NCBI RefSeq assembly: GCF_000826545.1
Contig: NZ_CDME01000017.1
Location: 62,001-126,000 of the forward strand
From: Kibdelosporangium sp. MJ126-NF4
GTDB lineage: Bacteria > Actinomycetota > Actinomycetes > Mycobacteriales > Pseudonocardiaceae
Length of the DNA stretch: 64,000 nucleotides
Reading direction: 5' to 3'
Shown here: positions 1 to 7,090 of the stretch, one piece after another
Layout: each line of letters opens with the position of its first letter
Numbering within the stretch: the first letter of the stretch is position 1
Position numbers and translations under genes: made by a program
Notes under the pieces: generated by a model
The model's input: only the letters and a program-made list of their open reading frames with translations
Told to the model about the DNA's origin: nothing
The model's database searches: none

Positions 1-1
1 C

Positions 2-877
2 TCGGTCGCGCTCGCCGACCCGAAAGGCGCGTCGCTCGACGCGTGGACTCCGGGCGCACACGTCGATCTCATCCTGCCCTCGGGCAAGGTGCGGCAGTAC
101 TCGATCCACAGCGACCCGGCCGACCGGTCCGCGTATCGCTGCGCCGTGTTGCTGGAACGGGACGGCCGCGGCGGATCCCGCGAGATCCACGGCCTGAAAC
201 CCGGCAAGCGGATCGCGATCCGCGGGCCGCGCAACAACTTCCCACTGGTGGACGCGCCGTCATACCTCTTCGTCGCCGGTGGCATCGGCGTGACACCGCT
301 GATGCCGATGATCAGGTCCGTGGACGACCGCCGCATCCCGTGGCGCCTGGTGTACGTCGGCCGGTCGCTGAGGTCGATGGCGTTCGCCATGGAACTGCGC
401 AACCGGTATCCGGGCAGAGTGGCGCTCCATCCGCGGGACACCACCAACCGGCCCGACCTCGCGGCGATCCTGCGCTGGGCACCGAGCGACTGCCATGTCT
501 ACTCGTGCGGACCGGAAAGGCTCCTCGAGGCATTGACGCGGATCGTGCCGAGCCAACGGCTGCACATCGAGCACTTCGTCGCGTCGACCGCACTGAGCGA
601 CCTGCCGAAACAGCCTTTCGACGTCGTGCTGGCCAGCACGAGCACCAAGCTCACCATCCCCAGTGAACAGACATTGCTCGCAGCCCTCCGTGAGTACGCC
701 CCAGGCATCGAAGCGTCGTGTGAGGACGGTGTGTGCGGAACGTGCAAGGTCGCGGTACTCAGTGGCGTGCCCGAACACCGCGACAACGTCCTGCAACCGG
801 CGGAGCGGGACCGAGACGACGTGATCTACCCCTGCGTTTCACGCGCCAAGTCCGCACGTCTGGTCCTCGACCTGTAA
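2..877 (+). CDS. VanB-type ferredoxin oxidoreductase (5' end missing)
   Basis: This is the reductase component of a class IA (phthalate dioxygenase reductase / VanB-like) Rieske oxygenase system. It would pass electrons from NAD(P)H through FMN and a plant-type 2Fe-2S centre to an oxygenase partner. The frame is open from base 2, so the N-terminus lies outside the window; 291 residues are visible. An RQYS flavin-binding motif (about residues 31-34) follows a PGAHVDL segment, and a GGIGVTP nucleotide-binding loop starts near residue 93. The C-terminal 2Fe-2S ligands are C240, C245, C248 and C278 (C-x4-C-x2-C-x29-C), the usual order for this family. The partner oxygenase is not in the window and may lie upstream. 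The substrate cannot be told. Confidence 0.9.
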   Translation, partial: SVALADPKGASLDAWTPGAHVDLILPSGKVRQYSIHSDPADRSAYRCAVLLERDGRGGSREIHGLKPGKRIAIRGPRNNFPLVDAPSYLFVAGGIGVTPLMPMIRSVDDRRIPWRLVYVGRSLRSMAFAMELRNRYPGRVALHPRDTTNRPDLAAILRWAPSDCHVYSCGPERLLEALTRIVPSQRLHIEHFVASTALSDLPKQPFDVVLASTSTKLTIPSEQTLLAALREYAPGIEASCEDGVCGTCKVAVLSGVPEHRDNVLQPAERDRDDVIYPCVSRAKSARLVLDL

Positions 878-910
878 CGGGCATTCGGGGGACTCGTGTC
901 GCTTGTGGAC

Positions 911-937
911 GGTGGTGGCGGCTTCTCCGGCACCACC
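911..937. terminator. Hairpin between convergent genes
   Basis: A 7-bp stem (GGTGGTG pairing with CACCACC) extends through one mismatch into a CGG/CCG inner stem with a 5-nt loop. It lies between the stop of the reductase and the stop of the StrR-like gene, so it could end both transcripts. There is no T-tract, as is common in actinobacteria. Confidence 0.45.
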
Positions 938-940
938 TGG

Positions 941-1966
941 TCAACCGGTGGACTGGTTTCTCTCCAGGTGCTGACCGAGTTCCTGCCATGTGGCGGCGCA
1001 CGCCTTGGCCAACTCCGCGAGTGTGATCGCACTGTGCGGCGGAATACCGGCCAGCAGCCGAGTCCACTCCGTGGGCTGCGCGACATGGGAATCCAACCAC
1101 CTCAACAACAACCGCCCGTTCTCGGTGAACCTGAGCGACGGATCGTTCTTCAGCGTCCGAAGGATCCCTTGTGGATCCCGTGATCCCGCCACCCCGGCAC
1201 CACCCCGGTCGCGTACACGCCCGGACACTGCCTCGACGACCGGTCCTTGAACAGGCCGATCACTCTGCCGCGCCGCCGGAACCGGATCCTCGCCCCTGTT
1301 CAACCGCTGCCGCACGTCCCGCACGGTCACCGGAGAGATGCCCGCCAGCGCGGCGATCTCCCGCAGCGACGCATCCGGGTGAGCCGCGATCAACTCGCTC
1401 GCCCGCACCCTGCCCGCAGCCGCGTCCACCGGCCGCACCCGCCCATCCCGGCCGATCCGGGCGGACGGCCGCGGCGGCCCGGCCGGGATCCTGCGCCGAA
1501 CAGCGGCGACACCGCTGGCCGACAAACCACACGACACGGCGACCGCGCGGTCGGACATGTGCGGGCAGGACACCAGAACCCTGGCGGCCGCCGCCTGCCG
1601 ATCCCTGAGCGACAGCGGCAGGCCGTGAGCGATGTTCTCCTGGACCCCCAGAAGAAACACCTCGGCTTCGGGACAGTCCACGAGCCGCGCCTCGATCGTG
1701 TCCTGGCCGCGCAACATCGCGGCACGCAGCCGATGCCGCCCGTCGATGACCCGCATCGACGCCCGATGCACCAGGATCGGCGGCAGGCGTGCGCCCACCG
1801 CCGCCAACACGCGAACATGCTCAGGACTTTCCCCGGACAACCGAAAAGGATCCCCGAAACGCACGGAATCGATCCGTACCGCACTCACCGGAAGATCATC
1901 CAAATCAAGATGAATCAGATTCGCAATCGAGTGTGGCGGCACAGAATCCCCACTCCTGGCATCCAT
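941..1966 (-). CDS. StrR/ParB-like DNA-binding regulator
   Basis: A 341-aa protein with a ParB-like N-terminal domain (RVIDGRHRLRAA box, then QENIAHGLPLSLRDR), followed by one or more helix-turn-helix segments (SLREIAALAGISPVTVRDV). The C-terminal part is rich in Trp and Leu (LLLRWLDSH...WQELGQHLE). That order and length match the StrR family, which includes activators in streptomycin, aminocoumarin and glycopeptide clusters. The ATG at 1966 gives the family length. A longer frame opens at a GTG at 2050 and cannot be excluded. No obvious biosynthetic core gene is adjacent. The nearest candidates for control, the P450 cassettes 12 kb away, are speculation. Confidence 0.75.
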   Translation of the reverse strand: MDARSGDSVPPHSIANLIHLDLDDLPVSAVRIDSVRFGDPFRLSGESPEHVRVLAAVGARLPPILVHRASMRVIDGRHRLRAAMLRGQDTIEARLVDCPEAEVFLLGVQENIAHGLPLSLRDRQAAAARVLVSCPHMSDRAVAVSCGLSASGVAAVRRRIPAGPPRPSARIGRDGRVRPVDAAAGRVRASELIAAHPDASLREIAALAGISPVTVRDVRQRLNRGEDPVPAARQSDRPVQGPVVEAVSGRVRDRGGAGVAGSRDPQGILRTLKNDPSLRFTENGRLLLRWLDSHVAQPTEWTRLLAGIPPHSAITLAELAKACAATWQELGQHLERNQSTG

Positions 1967-2092
1967 GCGGAACCCCCAGAATCCGCAGAGCCCCCTGGGA
2001 GATCTGCGGCGAACAGTCAGGCGATCGGTCGCAAGCCCTTGACACTGCACGAAACCGGCAACGCCACCCCTTTTACGGCGTCACCGAGGATC

Positions 2093-2121
2093 ACGGTACT
2101 TGTCACCAAAAAAACTGTCAA
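2093..2121 (-). promoter_or_regulatory. Candidate sigma-70-type promoter of the StrR-like gene
   Basis: Read on the minus strand, TTGACA (2116-2121) and TACCGT (2093-2098) are separated by exactly 17 nt that include a T-run. Transcription would start near 2086, leaving a leader of about 120 nt to the ATG at 1966 or about 36 nt to the GTG at 2050. Confidence 0.55.
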
Positions 2122-2207
2122 CCATCTGGTAGAAACCGGGGAGTGTGGCCGAGAACAATGACTGGAATTGAACGAAGAGCCGCCAATCGCTGATGCTCCG
2201 CGAAGCG

Positions 2208-3290
2208 CTACGGGTTGTACCGCACCATCAGCGGCCGGGTCGCGTCGCGCTCGTTCGAGATTCCGACCGCCCAGATGTTCGGCACCAACGTGCCTCCGAC
2301 CGACGACAACTGCCCATCGGGGACGCCTGTCAGGTCGTCGATGATCCAGGACGAACGGCCGTCGCCGTCGAATCGCAGGCGCATCGCCAAAGGTCGCTGC
2401 CAGGCGGTGAACCCGACCGCGACCGGAGTCCCGTACTCCGACGTCACCGCCGTCAACTGGCCCGCCACCCCGGGAACTTCCTCCCGCGCCAGTTGTCCCG
2501 TCGCCGAATCCACCCGGTAGATCAGCGGGACGCGAGACCGGAGTGAGCCTCCGACTGGCGCGCTCCAACCGACCAGTCTGTGCGCCTGACCGTTGTAGCC
2601 GACCAGATGCTCCTCATGTCCGGGCAGCGGGACGGGCGCCGAAAGCGCGGACCAGGATTCGCCGTCGAAGCGCAACGCGAGCACACGGCTTCCCCGGTGG
2701 CGATCATGGGCGATTCCGTATACGTCCACGCTGTCACTGTTGATCAGGACGGAGCTCAGCTCGCTGGAGTCACCCGACAAGCGTGGCGGTACCGGCACAT
2801 TCCGCCACCGCGTGCCGTCCCACCGGCGCACCGCACCTCGTCGCTTCGCCGTCCCTGGCACGGGTTCCACGCCAACCGCCCAGGCCATCCCTTCCGCAAC
2901 AGGGTCCTCCGCGACGGCGCGCAGCACCGCGCCACCTGGGACAGGTACACGATGCCAGCGACCGTCCACCCAACGCAGCGTGCCTTTCTCCGCGGCGACC
3001 CAGCTGTCCACGAGACCGTGGACCCGCCCCACGTCGGGTACTTCGACCGAAACCCAGCTCTCGGCGAAGTCACCGACGCTGCGCAGCGCGTAGGTCGTTC
3101 CGTTCGACCGCACGCCGAACGCCCACGCGTTGGCCGAGCCCGACGGAACAGTGGCCACCGCGGTGAGCGCCCCATCGGCATTGATTCCACTTTGGACCTG
3201 CCACGCGGAGGTCTCCGACCAGGCTGGATCCGATGTTCCCAGCAGACACAGTAACGCTCCGACGATTACGAGTCGGCTTCGTCGACGCAC
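2208..3290 (-). CDS. Secreted protein of unknown function
   Basis: A 360-aa protein with a Sec signal peptide (MRRRSRLVIVGALLCLLG..., cleavage near residue 25). The rest is rich in beta-strand-like blocks with recurring Trp-Ala-x-Gly or Trp-Val-Asp-Gly patterns (NAWAFGV, MAWAVGV, NIWAVGI). This suggests a repeat fold such as a beta-propeller. I do not recognise a catalytic motif. It stands alone. The 290 bp upstream to the next gene hold no ORF of its own that I believe, and probably contain its promoter. Function unknown. Confidence 0.7.
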   Translation of the reverse strand: MRRRSRLVIVGALLCLLGTSDPAWSETSAWQVQSGINADGALTAVATVPSGSANAWAFGVRSNGTTYALRSVGDFAESWVSVEVPDVGRVHGLVDSWVAAEKGTLRWVDGRWHRVPVPGGAVLRAVAEDPVAEGMAWAVGVEPVPGTAKRRGAVRRWDGTRWRNVPVPPRLSGDSSELSSVLINSDSVDVYGIAHDRHRGSRVLALRFDGESWSALSAPVPLPGHEEHLVGYNGQAHRLVGWSAPVGGSLRSRVPLIYRVDSATGQLAREEVPGVAGQLTAVTSEYGTPVAVGFTAWQRPLAMRLRFDGDGRSSWIIDDLTGVPDGQLSSVGGTLVPNIWAVGISNERDATRPLMVRYNP

Positions 3291-3580
3291 GGCCCCTCCG
3301 ATCGACGCTCAACCAGTGGACGATTCTGTCCCGAACCGCGCCTCGCGGTCCAGCGCAGCCGACAGCCGTAACGGACTCCGGCAGAGTGAGCAACAGCCAA
3401 GCAACCTCATACCGAAACACCAGTGGTGCTCGCCGCGATACCGCAGTCCGCGTTCAAGTGCCTTCCTCGGGCAGTTGAACGCGGAACACAACAGGAAGGT
3501 TGACGTGACCCGGCCGACCGGACGTTCCTCGCCGCCCTGCTTCACCGGATCCAGGTCGTTGGTTGACCAGGTGCGGTCGC

Positions 3581-4771
3581 TCAGGTTGCAGGTAGGAAGC
3601 GAACTTCACGTGCAGCGGGGTGCCGTGCCGTCGGGCGGCTCTGAACGAGCGTCAACACGTTTTGGCTGCATTCGGGGAAGTTGAGTGTCCAGGCCGCGCC
3701 GTCGGGGTCGGTGTCGGCCTCGTAGACCACTTCGACCTTCGGGTGGCCAGGCTGCCAGCGAACGATCTGGTGGGACTTGTGCTGTGGCCGCTTCGGTTGC
3801 CGCCAGTAGACGTGGCTGCCGCAGGTGATCAAGCTGCTCGAGTCGATCACGCCAAGGGTGACGTTGTGCGGCCCTTGTTGGGCTTTGAGCACTGCGAAAC
3901 CATGGTTGTTGATCTTGTCGGCCGCTTCGGGTATCTCGCTCCAGACATCCCAATTGCCCACCTGCGTGTGGTCGAACACGTGGCAGCCTCGGTAGCCGCC
4001 GACCACGTGCGAGTCGACCGTCGGCCGTGCGGGCAGCGGGATCCGATAGGCGATCCGGCAACTTGCCAGGGTGGCGCCATCGGTGGTCAGGTAGGTGAAG
4101 CCCGAATCGCTGCCGCGGATGGAGAATATGCCGTTCTGACCCGGTGGCATACAGCTGACGTCGGTTCCGGTGCCGGTTGGCAGATCGAAAACATGCAGGC
4201 AGCGGTCCTTCTGGCCGTCCTTTTCGATCGCCACGGCGAACTGGTCGCCCGCGAGCGCGGCGGCGCTCAGGTAACCCAATCGGCGCCCGTCGGCGGCGTG
4301 CAGTGGAGCGCGGGTGCCGGTGAGCAGGTCGTACCGGGTGAGGTGGATGCGTCCGCCTTCATCACCTGCGGCGATGTCCGTGATCTCCTGCACGATGGCG
4401 GTGTCGCGCCAGAAGTACAGTCCGTGGAGCCGCCGGTCCGGTGCGGACCGAACGTAGTTGGCGACCGGTTTTCGATCAGCGACCCGGACGACTGTGAGGC
4501 CTTCGTCGTTCTCGGTGGCCGCGGCGTTCGGGTCGGCGCGCATCATGTACTTCTGCCCGATCGTGGCTTGGGGGCGCGCGGCGTACTCGTTGTCCGCCAA
4601 CTGCCACGGGAGGTCCACTTTGGTCTGGTCAAGGCTGTCGGGCGCGGGGACAGCGAAGCCGTCCTGCGTGGTGCTGGTTGGTGGCGCACCGTCGCCGTGG
4701 TCCTCGTTCGTGCAGCCGACGAGGACAACACACAGGAACAGGGCCAACGCGGCGCGCCGCCAACCAGTCAT
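3581..4771 (-). CDS. Putative lipoprotein of unknown function
   Basis: A 396-aa protein starting at the ATG at 4771 (a TTG three codons upstream is an alternative). A hydrophobic signal ends in a lipobox VVLVGC, so it should be lipid-anchored outside the membrane. The mature part has repeated strand-like segments and several cysteines (CLHVFD, VSCMPPG, RGCHVF, PECSQNVL), suggesting a beta-propeller-like sensor or binding protein, but no known domain is evident. Its last coding segment (3648-3691, ending TLNFPECSQNVL) is echoed by a non-coding copy at 5292-5339, so related genes once existed nearby. Confidence 0.65.
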   Translation of the reverse strand: MTGWRRAALALFLCVVLVGCTNEDHGDGAPPTSTTQDGFAVPAPDSLDQTKVDLPWQLADNEYAARPQATIGQKYMMRADPNAAATENDEGLTVVRVADRKPVANYVRSAPDRRLHGLYFWRDTAIVQEITDIAAGDEGGRIHLTRYDLLTGTRAPLHAADGRRLGYLSAAALAGDQFAVAIEKDGQKDRCLHVFDLPTGTGTDVSCMPPGQNGIFSIRGSDSGFTYLTTDGATLASCRIAYRIPLPARPTVDSHVVGGYRGCHVFDHTQVGNWDVWSEIPEAADKINNHGFAVLKAQQGPHNVTLGVIDSSSLITCGSHVYWRQPKRPQHKSHQIVRWQPGHPKVEVVYEADTDPDGAAWTLNFPECSQNVLTLVQSRPTARHPAAREVRFLPAT

Positions 4772-4805
4772 GTCACTCAACCAATTCTGTACTTGAGACG
4801 GATGG

Positions 4806-4844
4806 AGTAGGAGATGCTCTTCATGGGATGACGGTGGTTCCGGT
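4806..4844. repeat. Copy of the 3' end of the C39-like peptidase gene
   Basis: This 39-bp stretch matches 5338-5376 at all but two positions. At 5338-5376 the sequence encodes the C-terminus of the cysteine peptidase (NHRHPMKNISY). Here the same reading (NHRHPMKSISY) lies in non-coding DNA between the inhibitor gene and the lipoprotein gene, and similarity stops abruptly on both sides. It looks like a scar of duplication or recombination. Confidence 0.75.
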
Positions 4845-4861
4845 GCGTCCTGAAGTCACCG

Positions 4862-5266
4862 TCATTCAAAACAGTGCGAACGCAGCCTGTTGTCGTACTC
4901 GGGCGGCAACTGCCGGATTTCCTTGTTGGCTGGAACCCGCAGCGGTTCCGGATCCACCGCCCTGTCACACGCCTCCGAGCGGAAGAGGAGCACGGTCCGA
5001 TCGCTGAAATTCTGGATCGCCGACGCCGAATCCCACACCGGTCCGGCCGAGCCGATGTACTTCAAGCCGCGATAACTGGGCTCGTCGTTCTCAGCCCAGT
5101 ACATGCCTTCCGTGTAGCCAGCTCCCTGGAAGAGCTGAATGCCGTATTTCTCCACAGTGCCGACGGTCTCCGCGTTTGCCAACCCTGCCGGTGCGGCCAC
5201 GGCCAACGATGCCCCGAACACTGCCAGAAACAAGGCGGCAGCTGGCACAGTCCTCAGTTTCTTCAT
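4862..5266 (-). CDS. Small secreted I36-like peptidase inhibitor / beta-gamma-crystallin-like protein
   Basis: A 134-aa protein with a clear Sec signal (MKKLRTVPAAALFLAVFGASLA..., cleavage near residue 32). The mature part carries crystallin-like elements: an IQLFQGAGYTEG turn, then SASAIQNFSDRTVLLF. These resemble the peptidase inhibitor family I36 / beta-gamma-crystallin fold of Streptomyces metalloproteinase inhibitors. Two cysteines near the end (EACDR and SHCFE) could pair. An AGAAGG-like ribosome site is placed just before the ATG. It lies 69 bp downstream of the cysteine peptidase on the same strand, so the pair may be co-transcribed and the product might restrain a secreted peptidase. 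The family call is moderate and the target is unknown. Confidence 0.65.
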   Translation of the reverse strand: MKKLRTVPAAALFLAVFGASLAVAAPAGLANAETVGTVEKYGIQLFQGAGYTEGMYWAENDEPSYRGLKYIGSAGPVWDSASAIQNFSDRTVLLFRSEACDRAVDPEPLRVPANKEIRQLPPEYDNRLRSHCFE

Positions 5267-5291
5267 TCTGTTCCCTTCTCTTGGGTCGCTT

Positions 5292-5339
5292 CTACGAGGG
5301 CAGGACGTTCTGGCTGCAGCGAGGGAAGTTCAGCGTCAG
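5292..5339 (-). pseudogene. Remnant of a lipoprotein-gene 3' end
   Basis: On the minus strand this reads LTLNFPRCSQNVLPS followed by TAG. It closely matches TLNFPECSQNVL at the end of the lipoprotein encoded at 3581-4771 (DNA 3648-3691). It begins inside the last codons of the cysteine peptidase gene and has no upstream coding part, so it is a fused leftover and not a gene. Confidence 0.6.
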
Positions 5340-6478
5340 TAGGAGATGTTCTTCATGGGATGACGGTGGTTCTGGTCGATGATGTTCGCGTGGTCCTCCC
5401 AGAAGGACACCGGAACCCGGGATCCACCGGCGGGCTCGTAGATGCTGATCTGCCAGACCGGGTTGTTGGGGTTGAAGTTGAACGCACGGGCGACGTTGAA
5501 GTGTCCGCCCGTGGTCATCCGATACTTGTTGTTACCCTCGTACAACACGGGATGCAGCTGGACCGGCGCTTTGATCAGGTGGTTGCGGAACAGGTTCTGC
5601 CACCTCGCCACGTTCCAGCCGGAGATGCCGACCACCACGTAGTCGCCTATGACGTTCTTCCAGGTCAGGTGAGTGTTGATATTGGCGTTGATGGCAGTGA
5701 TCGCCGTGCCGTCGGTCGTCGTGCCGAGTCGTCCGGCCCAGAACTGCTGGGTGTACCCGTTGCCTGGGCTGAGTTCGTCCCCTCGGCGCGGATCCGTCCA
5801 GGCCATTGCCAAGAACGACGTTGGCCCGCAGTAGTAGCTGTTGATCTGCTTCTGGCCGCGGTTCGGGTCGCCGACGCCACCCTCGTCGATCTGAGCGGCC
5901 GATCGGCCGTCACGGTAGCCGAGCTGCTGGATTTGACCTGCCAGTTCCGGATACCGCTCGACCAGATCCGACGGCACCGGTTTGCCCGCTGTCACCTGAT
6001 CCCACAGCTTCACTTTTCCCAGCGCCTGAATCGCCTGGTCCAGCTCGCCCTTCTCCTGCGCCACCCGCGTCTCGCGTGGCTGGTTCGCCCAGTTCCGCAG
6101 CTGCACGGACAACGGCATGTCACCGCGGGCGTCCAGTTCCGTGCTGGTAGTGGCCCGCCGGGCGATGGCCGCTTCCGCGCCGACCCGGTCGCGCAGTTCG
6201 GCCGCGCTGGGAGCATGGTCGACCCAGCCGATGTGCAGGCAGTACGTGCGACCGTCCAGCGGCAGGCAACGCACCGCGTTCACAGCCAGATCGGCGTCTG
6301 ACGTCCCGGCCAGCATTCCGTTCGCCGCCGACGCACCAGCGAAGGCATGAGCTGTCGATCTGAGCTGGTCGGCAATGGGCGTTGCCTGCGTACCCGCACC
6401 CGCAGTGGGCGCGAATGCCGACATGGCCATGGGAATACCCAGCGCCATAGCGGCGAATCTTCGTAACTTTGCATGCAT
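5336..6478 (-). CDS. Secreted C39-like (papain-fold) cysteine peptidase
   Basis: A 380-aa protein with a Sec signal (cleavage near residue 28). The mature N-terminal half is helical and of unknown role, perhaps a propeptide. The C-terminal half begins with QINSYYCGPTS, the nucleophile motif of C39-like peptidases with C217, followed by GGHFNVA with H326 as the likely catalytic base and NPNNPVWQI as the usual follow-on. Substrates could be proteins or peptides outside the cell. The inhibitor-like gene follows 69 bp downstream. The stop codon is fused to a remnant of a lipoprotein gene. The start is well placed at the ATG before MHAKLRRF. Confidence 0.8.
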   Translation of the reverse strand: MHAKLRRFAAMALGIPMAMSAFAPTAGAGTQATPIADQLRSTAHAFAGASAANGMLAGTSDADLAVNAVRCLPLDGRTYCLHIGWVDHAPSAAELRDRVGAEAAIARRATTSTELDARGDMPLSVQLRNWANQPRETRVAQEKGELDQAIQALGKVKLWDQVTAGKPVPSDLVERYPELAGQIQQLGYRDGRSAAQIDEGGVGDPNRGQKQINSYYCGPTSFLAMAWTDPRRGDELSPGNGYTQQFWAGRLGTTTDGTAITAINANINTHLTWKNVIGDYVVVGISGWNVARWQNLFRNHLIKAPVQLHPVLYEGNNKYRMTTGGHFNVARAFNFNPNNPVWQISIYEPAGGSRVPVSFWEDHANIIDQNHRHPMKNISY

Positions 6479-7090
6479 GCTGACGACAGCCGTCCTTCCG
6501 TATGTGGATCCCCTGCTGGGGCGAAAACGCGATCACCGCACGGCAATCGCATCGAAGCAGCCACACGCCGACGGGTGGCCGTTTTTGGTTGACCAACCCC
6601 TGTTGCGACTAGGTGAATTATTAACAGACAATGTCCGAGGGCGCCAGTGTTCAACTGAACGCATTGGATGGTTGTACAACGCCGAAAACGCGAACGTGGC
6701 TGACCGAACCCTCTGATCATGTCGTCGACGGTGCCGAGTTCAGGCGTGGCACCCGGACCGAAGCGGTGTCGACTTCCACCACGCCGATCGCGCACGTGCC
6801 ACCGAGGTCGACCGCCTCGTCGCGACCCGAGTATTCCGTTCCAGTTGGACGGAATGATCGCTTTGGCGGACACCGGGACCATCGGTCGGCGGTTCGAATA
6901 TGCGTCGACGCGGGTGGCGCAGTAGCCAGTTCGGCCGTTCAGTCGAACGACATTCCATTCCCGCATCGCTATGGTCGTGGCACAGGGGTTCCATTATGAG
7001 CTGACAAAAGCCGCCCCTTGCCGTCTTCAATCCGGGGCAGTCGGTTGGGGACGGTTGCAGTGAGGTCAAGTGCAACCCTGGGGAGGGACT
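6479..7090. other. Non-coding gap between divergent genes
   Basis: About 610 bp between the divergent cysteine peptidase and zinc peptidase genes. Every frame here gives only low-complexity shadow ORFs. The stretch 6595-6650 is AT-richer than its surroundings and could hold the promoter of the cysteine peptidase. I see no RNA gene or mobile element. Confidence 0.5.

Noticed and set aside
6590..6720. AT-richer patch considered as a horizontally acquired or RNA-encoding segment
   Set aside because: It is short, has no cloverleaf or conserved fold, and is explained by a promoter region.
6944..6952. CAGTCGAAC resembling half of a StrR-type binding site
   Set aside because: The required second half at the proper distance is absent.
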